Shown: positions 52,992 to 60,876 of the stretch, piece after piece
Layout of the letters: every line of letters begins with the position of its first letter
Position numbering within the stretch: position 1 is the first letter of the stretch
Assembly: GCF_013403975.1 (NCBI RefSeq)
Contig: NZ_JABFDH010000001.1
Span: forward strand, 372,001 to 436,000
Reading direction: 5' to 3'
DNA length: 64,000 nucleotides
From: Winogradskyella ursingii
GTDB taxonomy: Bacteria; Bacteroidota; Bacteroidia; Flavobacteriales; Flavobacteriaceae
Position numbers and translations under genes: made by a program
Notes under the pieces: model-generated
What the model saw: only the letters and a program-made list of their open reading frames with translations
Told to the model about the DNA's origin: nothing
The model's database searches: none

Positions 52992-54113
52992 ATGACAGAA
53001 CAAGATTTCATTCCAAAATCATATGACAATTCAATAGAAAGCGGAAGCGTAAAATGGTCCTCGCCAAGTAACATAGCATTAGTTAAATATTGGGGGAAAA
53101 AGAAAAATCAAATCCCTGAAAACCCCTCGATCAGTTTCACATTATCCAATTGTAAAACCATAACTGAAGTCACTTTTAATAAAAAAGAAAGTGATGGTTT
53201 TAGTTTTGATGTTTTTTTTGAAGGGGAAAAAAATGAAGCATTCAAGCCAAAAATCCAAACTTTTTTTGAACGCGTTGAAGCTTATGTACCATTTCTAAAG
53301 GATTATCATTTTAAAATTGAAACTTCAAATACATTTCCTCACAGTTCAGGTATAGCGTCTTCTGCTTCTGGTATGAGTGCGCTAGCTCTTTGCCTAATGG
53401 GTATTGAGACAATGCTAACAGATACTATCGCACCGAGTAATTCGACTGCGCTCAGCATAAACTCTGTCGAGAAGTCGCAGTTTAACCAAAAAGCATCATT
53501 TTTAGCCAGACTAGGATCAGGCAGTGCTTGCCGTAGTATCGAAGGTGAGCTTGTAGTGTGGGGCGAAAACACTAGCTTCACTAATAGTTCAGATTTATAC
53601 GGAGTTAAGTTTGAAGGTGAAATCAATTCAAAATTTAAAGATTTTCAGGATACCATTTTATTAGTAGATAAAGGCGAAAAGCAAGTTAGCAGTACCGTTG
53701 GGCATCAACTAATGTTTGATCATCCGTTTGCAAAAGAGCGTTTTGATCAAGCACATACCAATTTAGAAAAGTTAAAGGAAGCTTTAATATCAGGCGATTT
53801 AATTTCATTCATAGAGATAGTTGAGAGCGAAGCATTAACGCTCCATGCGATGATGATGACCAGCATGCCATATTTTATTTTAATGAAACCTAACACGTTA
53901 GAGATTATTAATAAAATTTGGAATTTCAGAAAAAAAACTGCTTCTCATGTCTGTTTTACTTTAGACGCAGGTGCCAATGTTCACGTTTTATATCCGGCTA
54001 GTGAAAAAGAAATGATACTCGGTTTTATTAAAAATGAACTTGCTGAATACTGCGAAAACGGACACTATATTTGCGACCAAATAGGTTTGGGTGCAAACCA
54101 AATACAAGAATAA
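52992..54113 (+). CDS. mvaD: Diphosphomevalonate decarboxylase
   Basis: Last step of the mevalonate pathway: ATP-dependent decarboxylation of mevalonate diphosphate to isopentenyl diphosphate. The 373-residue GHMP-fold protein has NIALVKYWGK at 27-36, the ATP-binding PHSSGIASSASGMSA (116-130), LARLGSGSACRSI, and a C-terminal LDAGANVHVLY. It begins 2 bp after the DUF1697 pseudogene and is followed by a second GHMP kinase. Use of the mevalonate route fits Flavobacteriaceae. Confidence 0.93.
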   Translation: MTEQDFIPKSYDNSIESGSVKWSSPSNIALVKYWGKKKNQIPENPSISFTLSNCKTITEVTFNKKESDGFSFDVFFEGEKNEAFKPKIQTFFERVEAYVPFLKDYHFKIETSNTFPHSSGIASSASGMSALALCLMGIETMLTDTIAPSNSTALSINSVEKSQFNQKASFLARLGSGSACRSIEGELVVWGENTSFTNSSDLYGVKFEGEINSKFKDFQDTILLVDKGEKQVSSTVGHQLMFDHPFAKERFDQAHTNLEKLKEALISGDLISFIEIVESEALTLHAMMMTSMPYFILMKPNTLEIINKIWNFRKKTASHVCFTLDAGANVHVLYPASEKEMILGFIKNELAEYCENGHYICDQIGLGANQIQE

Positions 54114-54117
54114 TTCG

Positions 54118-54125
54118 TATATTTG
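54118..54125 (+). promoter_or_regulatory. -7 promoter element TATATTTG before the mevalonate kinase gene
   Basis: An exact TANNTTTG match 24 bp upstream of the ATG at 54150. No good -33 at the normal spacing. It could allow the kinase gene a promoter of its own. Confidence 0.35.
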
Positions 54126-54149
54126 TTATAAGAAACTGCTGAAACACAG

Positions 54150-55079
54150 ATGAAAGGACCTCTATTCTATTCAAAAATTTTACTCTTTGGTGAGTATGGG
54201 ATTATTAAAGATTCCAAAGGTTTATCAATTCCTTATAATTTCTATAACGGAGCATTGAAAGTGGATAAAAAACCTTCCGATGAAGCCAAAAAATCTAACG
54301 AAAGTCTAAAGCGTTTTGTTTTATATCTAAAGGGTTTAAGCAAAGATTTGGTGTCTTTTGATTTTGATGTTTTGCAGAATGATGTAGATGCTGGCATGTA
54401 TTTCGATTCTTCCATTCCGCAAGGTTATGGAGTAGGAAGTAGCGGAGCATTGGTCGCTGCTATTTACGATAAATATGCAATAGATAAAATCACGGTTTTA
54501 GAAAATTTAACGCGAGAGAAGCTACTGAAATTAAAGCTTATTTTTGCTGAAATGGAATCGTTTTTCCATGGAAAATCTTCTGGCTTAGACCCATTAAACA
54601 GTTATTTGAGCTTGCCAATTCTTATCAAATCCAAGGACAATATTGAAGCTACCGGAATTCCATCACAAAAAACGGATGGCAAAGGGGCTGTATTTTTATT
54701 GGATAGTGGGAGCGTTGGAGAAACTGCACCAATGGTAAGTATTTTCATGGAAAACATGAAGAACGAGGGCTTTCGCAGTATGCTTAAAGATCAGTTTATA
54801 AAACATACAGATGCTTGTGTCGATGACTTTTTGAAAGGTGATATTAAGTCGTTATTCAAAAATACTAAACAATTATCCAAAGTGGTGCTAAATAATTTTA
54901 AGCCAATGATCCCAAAACAATTTCACGAACTTTGGAAAAATGGCTTGGATACCAACGATTATTATTTAAAGCTTTGTGGCTCAGGAGGTGGAGGCTATAT
55001 TTTAGGATTTACCGAAAATATTGATAAGGCCAAAGAAGCATTAAAAGCACACAAACTAGAAGTGGTTTATAATTTTTAA
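54150..55079 (+). CDS. mvk: GHMP kinase, probably mevalonate kinase
   Basis: Phosphorylates mevalonate (or phosphomevalonate) with ATP. The 309 residues have the substrate start YSKILLFGEYGIIKDSKGLSIPY, the ATP loop IPQGYGVGSSGALVAAIYDKY (about 90-110), HGKSSGLDPLNSYL and the C-terminal CGSGGGGYILGF. All three GHMP motifs are intact. It follows mvaD by 36 bp. Mevalonate and phosphomevalonate kinases are hard to tell apart here; flavobacterial genes in this position are usually called mevalonate kinase. Confidence 0.85.
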   Translation: MKGPLFYSKILLFGEYGIIKDSKGLSIPYNFYNGALKVDKKPSDEAKKSNESLKRFVLYLKGLSKDLVSFDFDVLQNDVDAGMYFDSSIPQGYGVGSSGALVAAIYDKYAIDKITVLENLTREKLLKLKLIFAEMESFFHGKSSGLDPLNSYLSLPILIKSKDNIEATGIPSQKTDGKGAVFLLDSGSVGETAPMVSIFMENMKNEGFRSMLKDQFIKHTDACVDDFLKGDIKSLFKNTKQLSKVVLNNFKPMIPKQFHELWKNGLDTNDYYLKLCGSGGGGYILGFTENIDKAKEALKAHKLEVVYNF

Positions 55080-55098
55080 TATATAATATTTAATATTC

Positions 55099-55135
55099 AA
55101 ACCTCACAGGTTACTATAACCTGTGAGGTTTTTTT
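55099..55135 (+). terminator. Intrinsic terminator after mevalonate kinase
   Basis: A perfect 14-bp stem (AAACCTCACAGGTT with AACCTGTGAGGTTT), a 5-nt loop, and T to 55135. Its core resembles the AGGTTT/AAACCT palindromes of the glucan locus. Confidence 0.85.
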
Positions 55136-55146
55136 AATTGTTAATT

Positions 55147-56049
55147 ATGCTATCAAGACGGCAGAAACACATTCTTCTCAAATTTTTCAGCCTGTTTTCT
55201 GTAGTTAGAGGTTACAATATTTTAGTCGTGGTTGTAGCGCAGTATTTGGCTTCCATATATATTTTTGCCCACGATAAGCCAGTTAGAGAAGTCTTATTGG
55301 ATGTCAACTTATTAATGTTGGTTTTTGCATCATCGGCAACGATTGCAGCAGGGTATATTATCAACAATTTTTATGATTCTGAAAAAGACCTCATTAACAG
55401 GCCTCAAAAAACCATGTTAGACCGTTTGGTGAGCCAGAATACCAAGCTTTCCTTTTATTTTGCACTTAATTTTTTGGCAGTAGTTTTTGCAAGTTATGTT
55501 TCTTTCAAAGCGGTCATTTTTTTTGCATTTTACATCTTGGCGATTTGGTTGTATTCGCATCGATTTAAAAAACAGCCTATGACGGGCAATTTGGTTTCTG
55601 CAGTACTTACAGTAACCCCTTTTTTCGCCATATTCATTTATTATCAAAATTTTGAAAAAGTCATTTTTGCACATGCCTTGTTTTTATTTTTATTGGTTTC
55701 TATGCGCGAACTAACCAAAGACTTGGAAAACATTAAAGGCGACTTGGCATTGGGTTATAGAACTGTTCCGGTAGTTTATGGAGAAAAAATTTCAAAGCGC
55801 ATGTTGTCTGTTGTTGGAGTTTCAACTATTGTTGCAGCTATTGTCCTGATATTGTTTTTTAAAATTGGGCATATGTATCTGTTTTTTTATCTCAGTGTCG
55901 TATTGCTTATTGCTTATTTACTCATACTTTGGAAATCGAATAAAAAAACGCACTATCTTTTACTACATAATATTCTAAAATTCATAATTGTAGCAGGTGT
56001 ATTTTCAATTTTATTGATTGATGTCTCAGTTGTTTTAAACCGTATATAA
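55147..56049 (+). CDS. ubiA: UbiA-family prenyltransferase (geranylgeranylglycerol-phosphate geranylgeranyltransferase-like)
   Basis: Integral membrane enzyme that joins a polyprenyl diphosphate to an acceptor. About 300 residues with eight to nine membrane helices and both Asp-rich motifs, NNFYDSEKDLINRP and RELTKDLENIKGD, which bind magnesium-diphosphate. I start it at ATG 55147 because the in-frame TTG at 55138 lies right against the terminator T-run. Bacteroidota genes of this type are often named after the archaeal lipid enzyme; the true acceptor is not proven. Its position beside mevalonate genes fits an isoprenoid role. Confidence 0.85.
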   Translation: MLSRRQKHILLKFFSLFSVVRGYNILVVVVAQYLASIYIFAHDKPVREVLLDVNLLMLVFASSATIAAGYIINNFYDSEKDLINRPQKTMLDRLVSQNTKLSFYFALNFLAVVFASYVSFKAVIFFAFYILAIWLYSHRFKKQPMTGNLVSAVLTVTPFFAIFIYYQNFEKVIFAHALFLFLLVSMRELTKDLENIKGDLALGYRTVPVVYGEKISKRMLSVVGVSTIVAAIVLILFFKIGHMYLFFYLSVVLLIAYLLILWKSNKKTHYLLLHNILKFIIVAGVFSILLIDVSVVLNRI

Positions 56050-56997
56050 ATGAATACTACTCTTAAGATTGCCATGGCCCAAATCGCACCAGTTTGGCTA
56101 GATAAAAAAGCGACATTAGCGAAAATTGAAAACTCTATCAAAAATGCTGTAGCAGAGAGCTGCGAGCTTGTGGTTTTTGGAGAAGCATTATTACCTGGTT
56201 ACCCTTTTTGGCTAGCGCTTACAGGTGGTGCCGAGTGGAATACAGAGGTTAATAAAAAATTGCATGCACATTACGTCAATAATTCAATATGTATTGAAAA
56301 AGGCGAGTTGGATAGTGTGTGTAAACTGGCAAAAGAACATAAAATAGCCATCTATTTGGGCATTATGGAGCGTCCAACCGATAGAGGCGGTCATAGTATT
56401 TACGCATCCTTGGTTTACATAGACCAACATGGAGAAATAAAATCAGTTCACAGGAAATTACAACCTACCTACGATGAACGATTAACTTGGTCACCAGGCG
56501 ATGGTCATGGTCTCAAAGTTCATTCTTTAAAGTCCTTTACCGTTGGCGGACTCAATTGCTGGGAAAATTGGATGCCATTACCGAGAACTGCACTTTATGG
56601 ACAAGGCGAAAATCTACACATTGCGGTATGGCCAGGAAGCGATCATAATACCAAAGATATTACGCGTTTTATAGCGAGGGAATCGCGTTCTTATGTCGTT
56701 TCTGTTTCAAGTTTAATGTCCAAATCAGATTTTCCAAAAGACACCCCTTTTATAGATAAAATTTTGAAAAACGCTCCAAATACTTTAGCCAATGGAGGCA
56801 GTTGTATTGCAGGACCAGATGGTGAGTGGGTTGTAGAGCCTGTGTTGAATAAAGAAGGATTAATTATTCAAACTATAGACTTTAATCGAGTTCTGGAAGA
56901 GCGTCAAAACTTTGATGTTGTAGGTCATTATTCTAGACCAGATGTCACTAAATTGACGGTCAATACAGAGCGACAAACTACTGTGGAAATTAAGTAG
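56050..56997 (+). CDS. Nitrilase-family carbon-nitrogen hydrolase
   Basis: Thiol hydrolase of nitriles or amides. The 315 residues contain the whole catalytic set: E45 (VFGEALLPGYPFW), K136 (VHRKLQPTYDERLTW) and nucleophile C170 (GGLNCWENWMP). The GLNCWENWMPLPR context and the YPFWL motif match true nitrilases, such as aliphatic, arylaceto- or cyanide-degrading enzymes, more than amidases. The ATG directly follows the prenyltransferase stop with no gap, so the two are co-translated, although no shared pathway is obvious. Confidence 0.88.
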   Translation: MNTTLKIAMAQIAPVWLDKKATLAKIENSIKNAVAESCELVVFGEALLPGYPFWLALTGGAEWNTEVNKKLHAHYVNNSICIEKGELDSVCKLAKEHKIAIYLGIMERPTDRGGHSIYASLVYIDQHGEIKSVHRKLQPTYDERLTWSPGDGHGLKVHSLKSFTVGGLNCWENWMPLPRTALYGQGENLHIAVWPGSDHNTKDITRFIARESRSYVVSVSSLMSKSDFPKDTPFIDKILKNAPNTLANGGSCIAGPDGEWVVEPVLNKEGLIIQTIDFNRVLEERQNFDVVGHYSRPDVTKLTVNTERQTTVEIK

Positions 56998-57015
56998 TTA
57001 ATGTTAACTATTGTT

Positions 57016-57023
57016 TACCTTTG
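57016..57023 (+). promoter_or_regulatory. -7 promoter element TACCTTTG before the RluB-like gene
   Basis: Exact TANNTTTG match 83 bp upstream of the ATG at 57106. It gives a leader of about 75 nt. No clear -33. Confidence 0.45.
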
Positions 57024-57105
57024 CAAAAAATTAGACTGAATTTGTTATATTAAAAAATCAGTTGAAGTTATAATTTAAAATAATCCCGTTTTTAGGGTAA
57101 AAGAT

Positions 57106-57978
57106 ATGAGCAGACATCAAGGAAGTAAAGGAAAAGGAAAAGTATCAGGAAGAGAAGGTGCAGGTTCAAACAGAAATTCCAGCAGAACCAATGTTAATTC
57201 TCACAAAAAGAGTTATGCACGAGGTAATGCTCCAGTAAAAAGAAATACTTCATCTCAAGGTACCTCAAACCCAGATGAAATCCGTTTAAATAAATACATC
57301 TCTAATTCGGGTATTTGTTCGCGTCGTGAGGCCGATGAAAATATTGCTATTGGATTGGTTACGGTTAACGGAAAAGTCATTACCGAAATGGGTTATAAAG
57401 TGAAGCGTAGTGACGATGTGCGATTTGACGGTCAAAGAATTACACCAGAACCAAAAACATACGTGTTATTAAATAAGCCCAAAGGTTTTGCTACTACAAC
57501 TGCAGAAGGAAAGGGTAGAACAGTTATGGATTTGGTGGCCAATGCAACCAATGCCAACATAAAGCCGATTGGTCGTTTGGGCAGAAATTCTATGGGATTA
57601 TTGCTTTTTACTAATGATGAAAAAATAGTTAAGAAATTCACTAATTCTAAGAATGGTGTGGCAAGATTGTTTCAGGTAGAACTCGATAAAAACTTGAAAT
57701 ATGAAGATCTCAAAAAAATAAAAGAAGGTTTTAAAGTCGATGGAAAACTGGTCGAAGTTGAAGATATTAGTTATATCGAAGGCGAGTCTAAAAATAAAAT
57801 TGGTATAAAAATTAAAAATACCGGCAATACCATTCTGCGCACGATTTTCGATAATTTAAATTATGATTTGGTAAAGTTAGATTGTGTCTCTATCGGTCAT
57901 CTTACTAAAAAAGATATTCCTCGAGGCCATTGGAAACATCTTACAGAGCAAGAGGTGAATACCTTAAAAATGTTATAA
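57106..57978 (+). CDS. RsuA/RluB-family protein lacking the catalytic aspartate
   Basis: 290 residues: a basic, Ser/Gly/Asn-rich tail (1-57), an S4 RNA-binding domain (about 58-105, EIRLNKYISNSGICSRREADENI) and an RsuA/RluB/RluE-type pseudouridine synthase fold. The family's catalytic motif is GRLD followed by (R/K)xTxGLL. Here it reads GRLGRNSMGLLLFTND, so G159 (codon GGC at 57580-57582) replaces the Asp. The usual second motif with RxVRR is also changed (NTGNTILRTIF). The protein probably still binds rRNA but should not make pseudouridine by the known mechanism. The frame is intact and has a promoter, so it is probably kept as a pseudoenzyme. Confidence 0.85.
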   Translation: MSRHQGSKGKGKVSGREGAGSNRNSSRTNVNSHKKSYARGNAPVKRNTSSQGTSNPDEIRLNKYISNSGICSRREADENIAIGLVTVNGKVITEMGYKVKRSDDVRFDGQRITPEPKTYVLLNKPKGFATTTAEGKGRTVMDLVANATNANIKPIGRLGRNSMGLLLFTNDEKIVKKFTNSKNGVARLFQVELDKNLKYEDLKKIKEGFKVDGKLVEVEDISYIEGESKNKIGIKIKNTGNTILRTIFDNLNYDLVKLDCVSIGHLTKKDIPRGHWKHLTEQEVNTLKML

Positions 57979-58992
57979 TCAATCTCCGACTTTGACAGTG
58001 TAGGTTGCTATTAAACGATTTTGGATATAAAGATGCACATCATAAAATCCCGAATGTTGAAACACTTGTTTTAAATTTAATAATCTGTTATCGATAGAAA
58101 CAGAAGATGGTTTGGTGGTCCATGATGTTGTACCATTGTACAACAGTAATGAAATCTCATCTTTCTCTACTAAATTTCTAAGTTGATACTGAAATTCTAT
58201 CATTTCGTTTTTGGATATATCCTGATGCATTTTTTCTGGGGAAATATGACGTTCTAAAATCTCAAATGCGTCACCATAAAGAATGGGTCCATTTAGAAAT
58301 GAATTGAATGTTGGTGGCGTCACATTTAGTTGCCACCATTTTTCTTCTACAGGAAAGTGATTAATAGCTAGCAAACTAGGCTCTGCCATGAAAAATCCGT
58401 CATTATATTTAAACTGGAATCTATTAGTTTCAGGATTTGGAATACCACTAGCCCAAGTAGGATCGCATAAATACCATTTTTCATTAAGTTTAACGGCATT
58501 CCATGAATGATTGGGTAAAGTTAAATTTTCTATATCAGTCGTGCTCACACGCGCAAAACCCTGTACAATTTCACACTCTATATCAATAGCATTCGCCAGT
58601 TCCTTGAGTACATAAGCGTAACCTGTGCATATCGTGCGTTGTCGTTTCAGTAGTTTTTTAAAAAGCTTTTTTCGGAATGATACATTCCAACTTTGTAATT
58701 TTAAACTGTCGTCTTTAAAGCGCTCGCGCTTTCTTTTATTCTTATGATAAAGGCTATAGTCATTGGCAATATTTTCGCAGACCCATTTGTAGATTGCTCT
58801 AAAACGTTCAATATCTGTATCTAAATTTTCTGAAAGTGAGTATGCCAGATTAGTCAAATTGTTGAGATCTTCATCTTTATAAACATTAGCAATACTGTCC
58901 GCTTTTTTAAAATCGATATGCTCAAAATCTGAAATTTGACCATAAAATTGCAAACTGATTGAAAATAGAAAAAAGAAGAATAAATTTTTCAA
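57979..58992 (-). CDS. Secreted transglutaminase-like protein
   Basis: 337 residues with a signal peptide (to about FYGQ, 19). A transglutaminase-core cysteine-protease-like fold follows, with the triad C122 (RTICTGYAYVLK), H162 (LPNHSWNAVKL) and D177 (WYLCDPTWASG). The KWVCENIANDYSLY start is typical of bacterial members. Such proteins act as peptidases or cross-linkers in the periplasm. Its C-terminal about 120 residues carry no known domain. It abuts the RluB-like gene tail-to-tail, stop to stop, with no base between. Confidence 0.8.
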   Translation of the reverse strand: MKNLFFFFLFSISLQFYGQISDFEHIDFKKADSIANVYKDEDLNNLTNLAYSLSENLDTDIERFRAIYKWVCENIANDYSLYHKNKRKRERFKDDSLKLQSWNVSFRKKLFKKLLKRQRTICTGYAYVLKELANAIDIECEIVQGFARVSTTDIENLTLPNHSWNAVKLNEKWYLCDPTWASGIPNPETNRFQFKYNDGFFMAEPSLLAINHFPVEEKWWQLNVTPPTFNSFLNGPILYGDAFEILERHISPEKMHQDISKNEMIEFQYQLRNLVEKDEISLLLYNGTTSWTTKPSSVSIDNRLLNLKQVFQHSGFYDVHLYIQNRLIATYTVKVGD

Positions 58993-59013
58993 ATTGTTTG
59001 TTGTAATATAAAA

Positions 59014-59041
59014 TTGAGCGTTTTTAATAAAAAACGCTCAA
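59014..59041 (-). terminator. Terminator hairpin between CarboxypepD_reg-like and transglutaminase-like genes
   Basis: A perfect 12-bp stem, TTGAGCGTTTTT with AAAAACGCTCAA, around a 4-nt loop. On the minus strand it is followed by TTTTAT. It ends the upstream 59062-59493 transcript. Confidence 0.8.
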
Positions 59042-59061
59042 CTTGAAAAAACACTATAAGT

Positions 59062-59493
59062 TTAGTTCTTACGTTTAGATTTATAAGGTTTCCCAGAATT
59101 TAAAGCACCAATCATTTCAATTTTTGCTTCGTCAAGAGTGACTTCAATAAATTGAGTATTTTCCTTAATAATAACTTCTTTGGCTTCATAACCTAAGTAC
59201 TTAAATTCTAAAACGTCGTTAATTTTAAGAGGTTTCGGGAATGTAAAAGCGCCATTTTTGTCGGTTACCGTTCCAATTCTAGACCCTTTTAACAAGACAT
59301 CCGCTCCTGGCAGTGGGCCATCTTCGTTACTCACAACTCCCTTGATGGTTTTGGTTTGTTGAAGTTTTGTGATCATGTTTGTAATCTTCTTCTCTGTTAA
59401 TGCCGAAGTAAAATTCAGAAAGCCTATAAACATTAGTCCAATAAAAAGAATGGATTTCAAATTGTGTTTTTGTATTAATGTTTTCATAATCAT
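59062..59493 (-). CDS. CarboxypepD_reg-like domain protein
   Basis: A 143-residue envelope protein: a membrane-anchor or signal segment (about 12-32), then one carboxypeptidase-regulatory-like beta-sandwich (about 48-120: KGVVSNEDGPLPGADVLLKGS, TVTDKNGAFTFP, FKYLGYEAKEV). The basic tail ends KPYKSKRKN. The same domain opens SusC proteins, but here it stands alone with no barrel. It could be a small binding module or a surface adaptor. Met 1 and Met 3 are both possible starts. Confidence 0.75.
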   Translation of the reverse strand: MIMKTLIQKHNLKSILFIGLMFIGFLNFTSALTEKKITNMITKLQQTKTIKGVVSNEDGPLPGADVLLKGSRIGTVTDKNGAFTFPKPLKINDVLEFKYLGYEAKEVIIKENTQFIEVTLDEAKIEMIGALNSGKPYKSKRKN

Positions 59494-59509
59494 ATGGTTT
59501 TGTTTAAAA

Positions 59510-59540
59510 CAAATTTATGAGCTATGGTTAAAGATATAAA
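59510..59540 (-). promoter_or_regulatory. Promoter of the CarboxypepD_reg-like gene
   Basis: On the minus strand TTTA (59537-59540) is followed after 19 bp by TAAATTTG (59510-59517), an exact -7 match. Layout and spacing equal the GAF-gene promoter at 33725-33755. The -7 element lies 16 bp upstream of the start codon. Confidence 0.55.
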
Positions 59541-59874
59541 ATAGGATTGAGTTAATCAGGTGCTTTGGTTAGCTATATTAGAGGTTCAATGAGTAAAGTT
59601 TTTTACTTGATGTACTAAAGCACCTTAATGATTTAAAAAAAAATCCACCTCGATATTTTGCTCACATAATGTTTTAGCTTAACGAAAAATTCTTGAGATA
59701 ATAATTATGGTAGCTGCTTGGTTAAGTGTTTTGTTGCACGTATTCCATTGGATGTATGTTTGGGTTGTTGCTGAAAATCGAGACTGGAAGGCGATGCTGA
59801 ATATAAAGGTACGTAAATAAAAAATTAATGAGATTTTCCTTGATTTGACGACAGAACTTTGTTGCCTAAAGTAT
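59541..59874. other. AT-rich spacer with GTTGC repeats, no gene seen
   Basis: No convincing coding sequence. It contains GTTGC at 59733-59737 and GTTGTTGC at 59764-59771 with ATTGGATGTATG between them. These resemble 60328-60347 on the other side of the small secreted-protein gene. Confidence 0.45.
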
Positions 59875-60315
59875 TTATTCGGCGCAAAATTTTCCTTCAT
59901 TAACTTGGGTTTCATTTCCAATTGTTAGTGTCGACTTATAATATGCACATTTTCCTTCAATTCGAGTTATTTTATTTAAAAATCCGCCCATCATATTTAT
60001 AGTCTTTTGGATATTAGTTAAATCAGATTTCTTTTCATCGTAAATTAATGTATATGAACAATCGTCAATCCATTTTATTATTCCATATTGAGGTTTTGTT
60101 GGAAAATCTACAGTTTGTAATTCTTCTGGAATTTGCGTGTAAATTTCTGATTGTTCGTTTCCATTGCGTACTATTTTCCATTTTATTACGTTTAAACTTG
60201 GCAGTGTTATTTCGCCAGTAAAAATTCCTTTTTTAAAATCTCCACAAGCTAAATCTTGGCTATAACCGTCAAATCCGAATAGTACAAATATTATAAATAT
60301 GGTTTTTCTCATCAT
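59875..60315 (-). CDS. Small secreted protein of unknown function
   Basis: 146 residues with a signal peptide ending GYSQ (about 20). The mature part starts DLACGDFKKGIFTGEI and has four cysteines (in LACGD, DDCSY, GKCAY, GKFCAE) that could form two disulfides, on a mostly beta sequence with ITRIEGKCAYYKSTL. No family is recognised. The gene sits alone between AT-rich spacers carrying similar GTTGC-rich sequences, like a single-gene cassette. Confidence 0.7.
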   Translation of the reverse strand: MMRKTIFIIFVLFGFDGYSQDLACGDFKKGIFTGEITLPSLNVIKWKIVRNGNEQSEIYTQIPEELQTVDFPTKPQYGIIKWIDDCSYTLIYDEKKSDLTNIQKTINMMGGFLNKITRIEGKCAYYKSTLTIGNETQVNEGKFCAE

Positions 60316-60610
60316 ACGAGCAACAGTCTATTGTATGGTTTCGTTGCGTGTTCCAGCATCTAATTTAACAAATAAAAACTGAATAGAAAATCCGAGTGGA
60401 TTTTCGTAATTAGGCTATAACTAGCAATAAATTATACACGATTATTTTTGTGAATTAACCGCTTTAATTCAATGGTATGAAGTGTTGAAGTCATAATGTT
60501 ATAATTAAGAATAAAATAACTGGTTAAAAGCACCCTAAAAATTGAGTTTTACTCGACCTGATTATTTCTGAAAAATTTCACAAAAAAATTTCACAATTCA
60601 AAAAATAATT
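60316..60610. other. Spacer with GTTGC-rich repeat and a palindrome
   Basis: No gene. GCAAC (60320-60324) and GTTGC (60343-60347) bound an imperfect inverted repeat. GAAAATCC-gagt-GGATTTTC at 60386-60405 is a perfect 8-bp hairpin. These features look like a cassette boundary or dispersed flavobacterial repeat. Confidence 0.45.
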
Positions 60611-60618
60611 TACATTTG
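60611..60618 (+). promoter_or_regulatory. -7 promoter element TACATTTG for the polyamine operon
   Basis: Exact TANNTTTG match about 260 bp upstream of speA. A start site near 60624 would give a long leader containing a 50-codon reading frame. Confidence 0.45.
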
Positions 60619-60654
60619 CTACGCATTTTAGCTGAACAATTGAACTGTGTTTTT

Positions 60655-60807
60655 ATGTTCGGGTTTTTGAAAATTAGGAAGTCAATTTCAAAGGCCGCTT
60701 ATAAGATAAGCAACCGAATTTTAGAGCTAACTTCCGCCAATACCATTGTTGCTAGCCAGCACAATTATGCTTTTATACCCACTACTCAAAATAAAATTCA
60801 GGTATGA
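60655..60807 (+). CDS. Possible 50-residue leader peptide upstream of speA
   Basis: ATG 60655 opens a 50-codon frame that begins MFGFLKIRKSISKAAYKISN and ends NKIQV, 69 bp before speA. It is basic (Lys/Arg-rich first half), has no signal peptide and has a protein-like composition. It lies in what should be the transcribed leader. It may be a real small protein, an uORF that senses polyamine or arginine, or chance. Confidence 0.35.
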   Translation: MFGFLKIRKSISKAAYKISNRILELTSANTIVASQHNYAFIPTTQNKIQV

Positions 60808-60876
60808 TATAACATTTAGTTAACTTATTACCAAGTACTATTTTATTATTTTACCATTGAATTTTTAAACCAAACA

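Noticed and set aside
52437-54113. Fusion of the DUF1697 remnant with mvaD
   Set aside because: The stop at 52987-52989 lies before the mvaD ATG at 52992, and mvaD has its own complete N-terminus.
55138-55146. TTG 55138 as start of the UbiA-type gene
   Set aside because: It lies against the T-run of the preceding terminator; ATG 55147 is in frame three codons later.
59679-59921. Minus-strand frame of 80 codons next to the small secreted protein gene
   Set aside because: It overlaps the end of that gene, has no recognisable domain or signal and lies in repeat-like AT-rich spacer.
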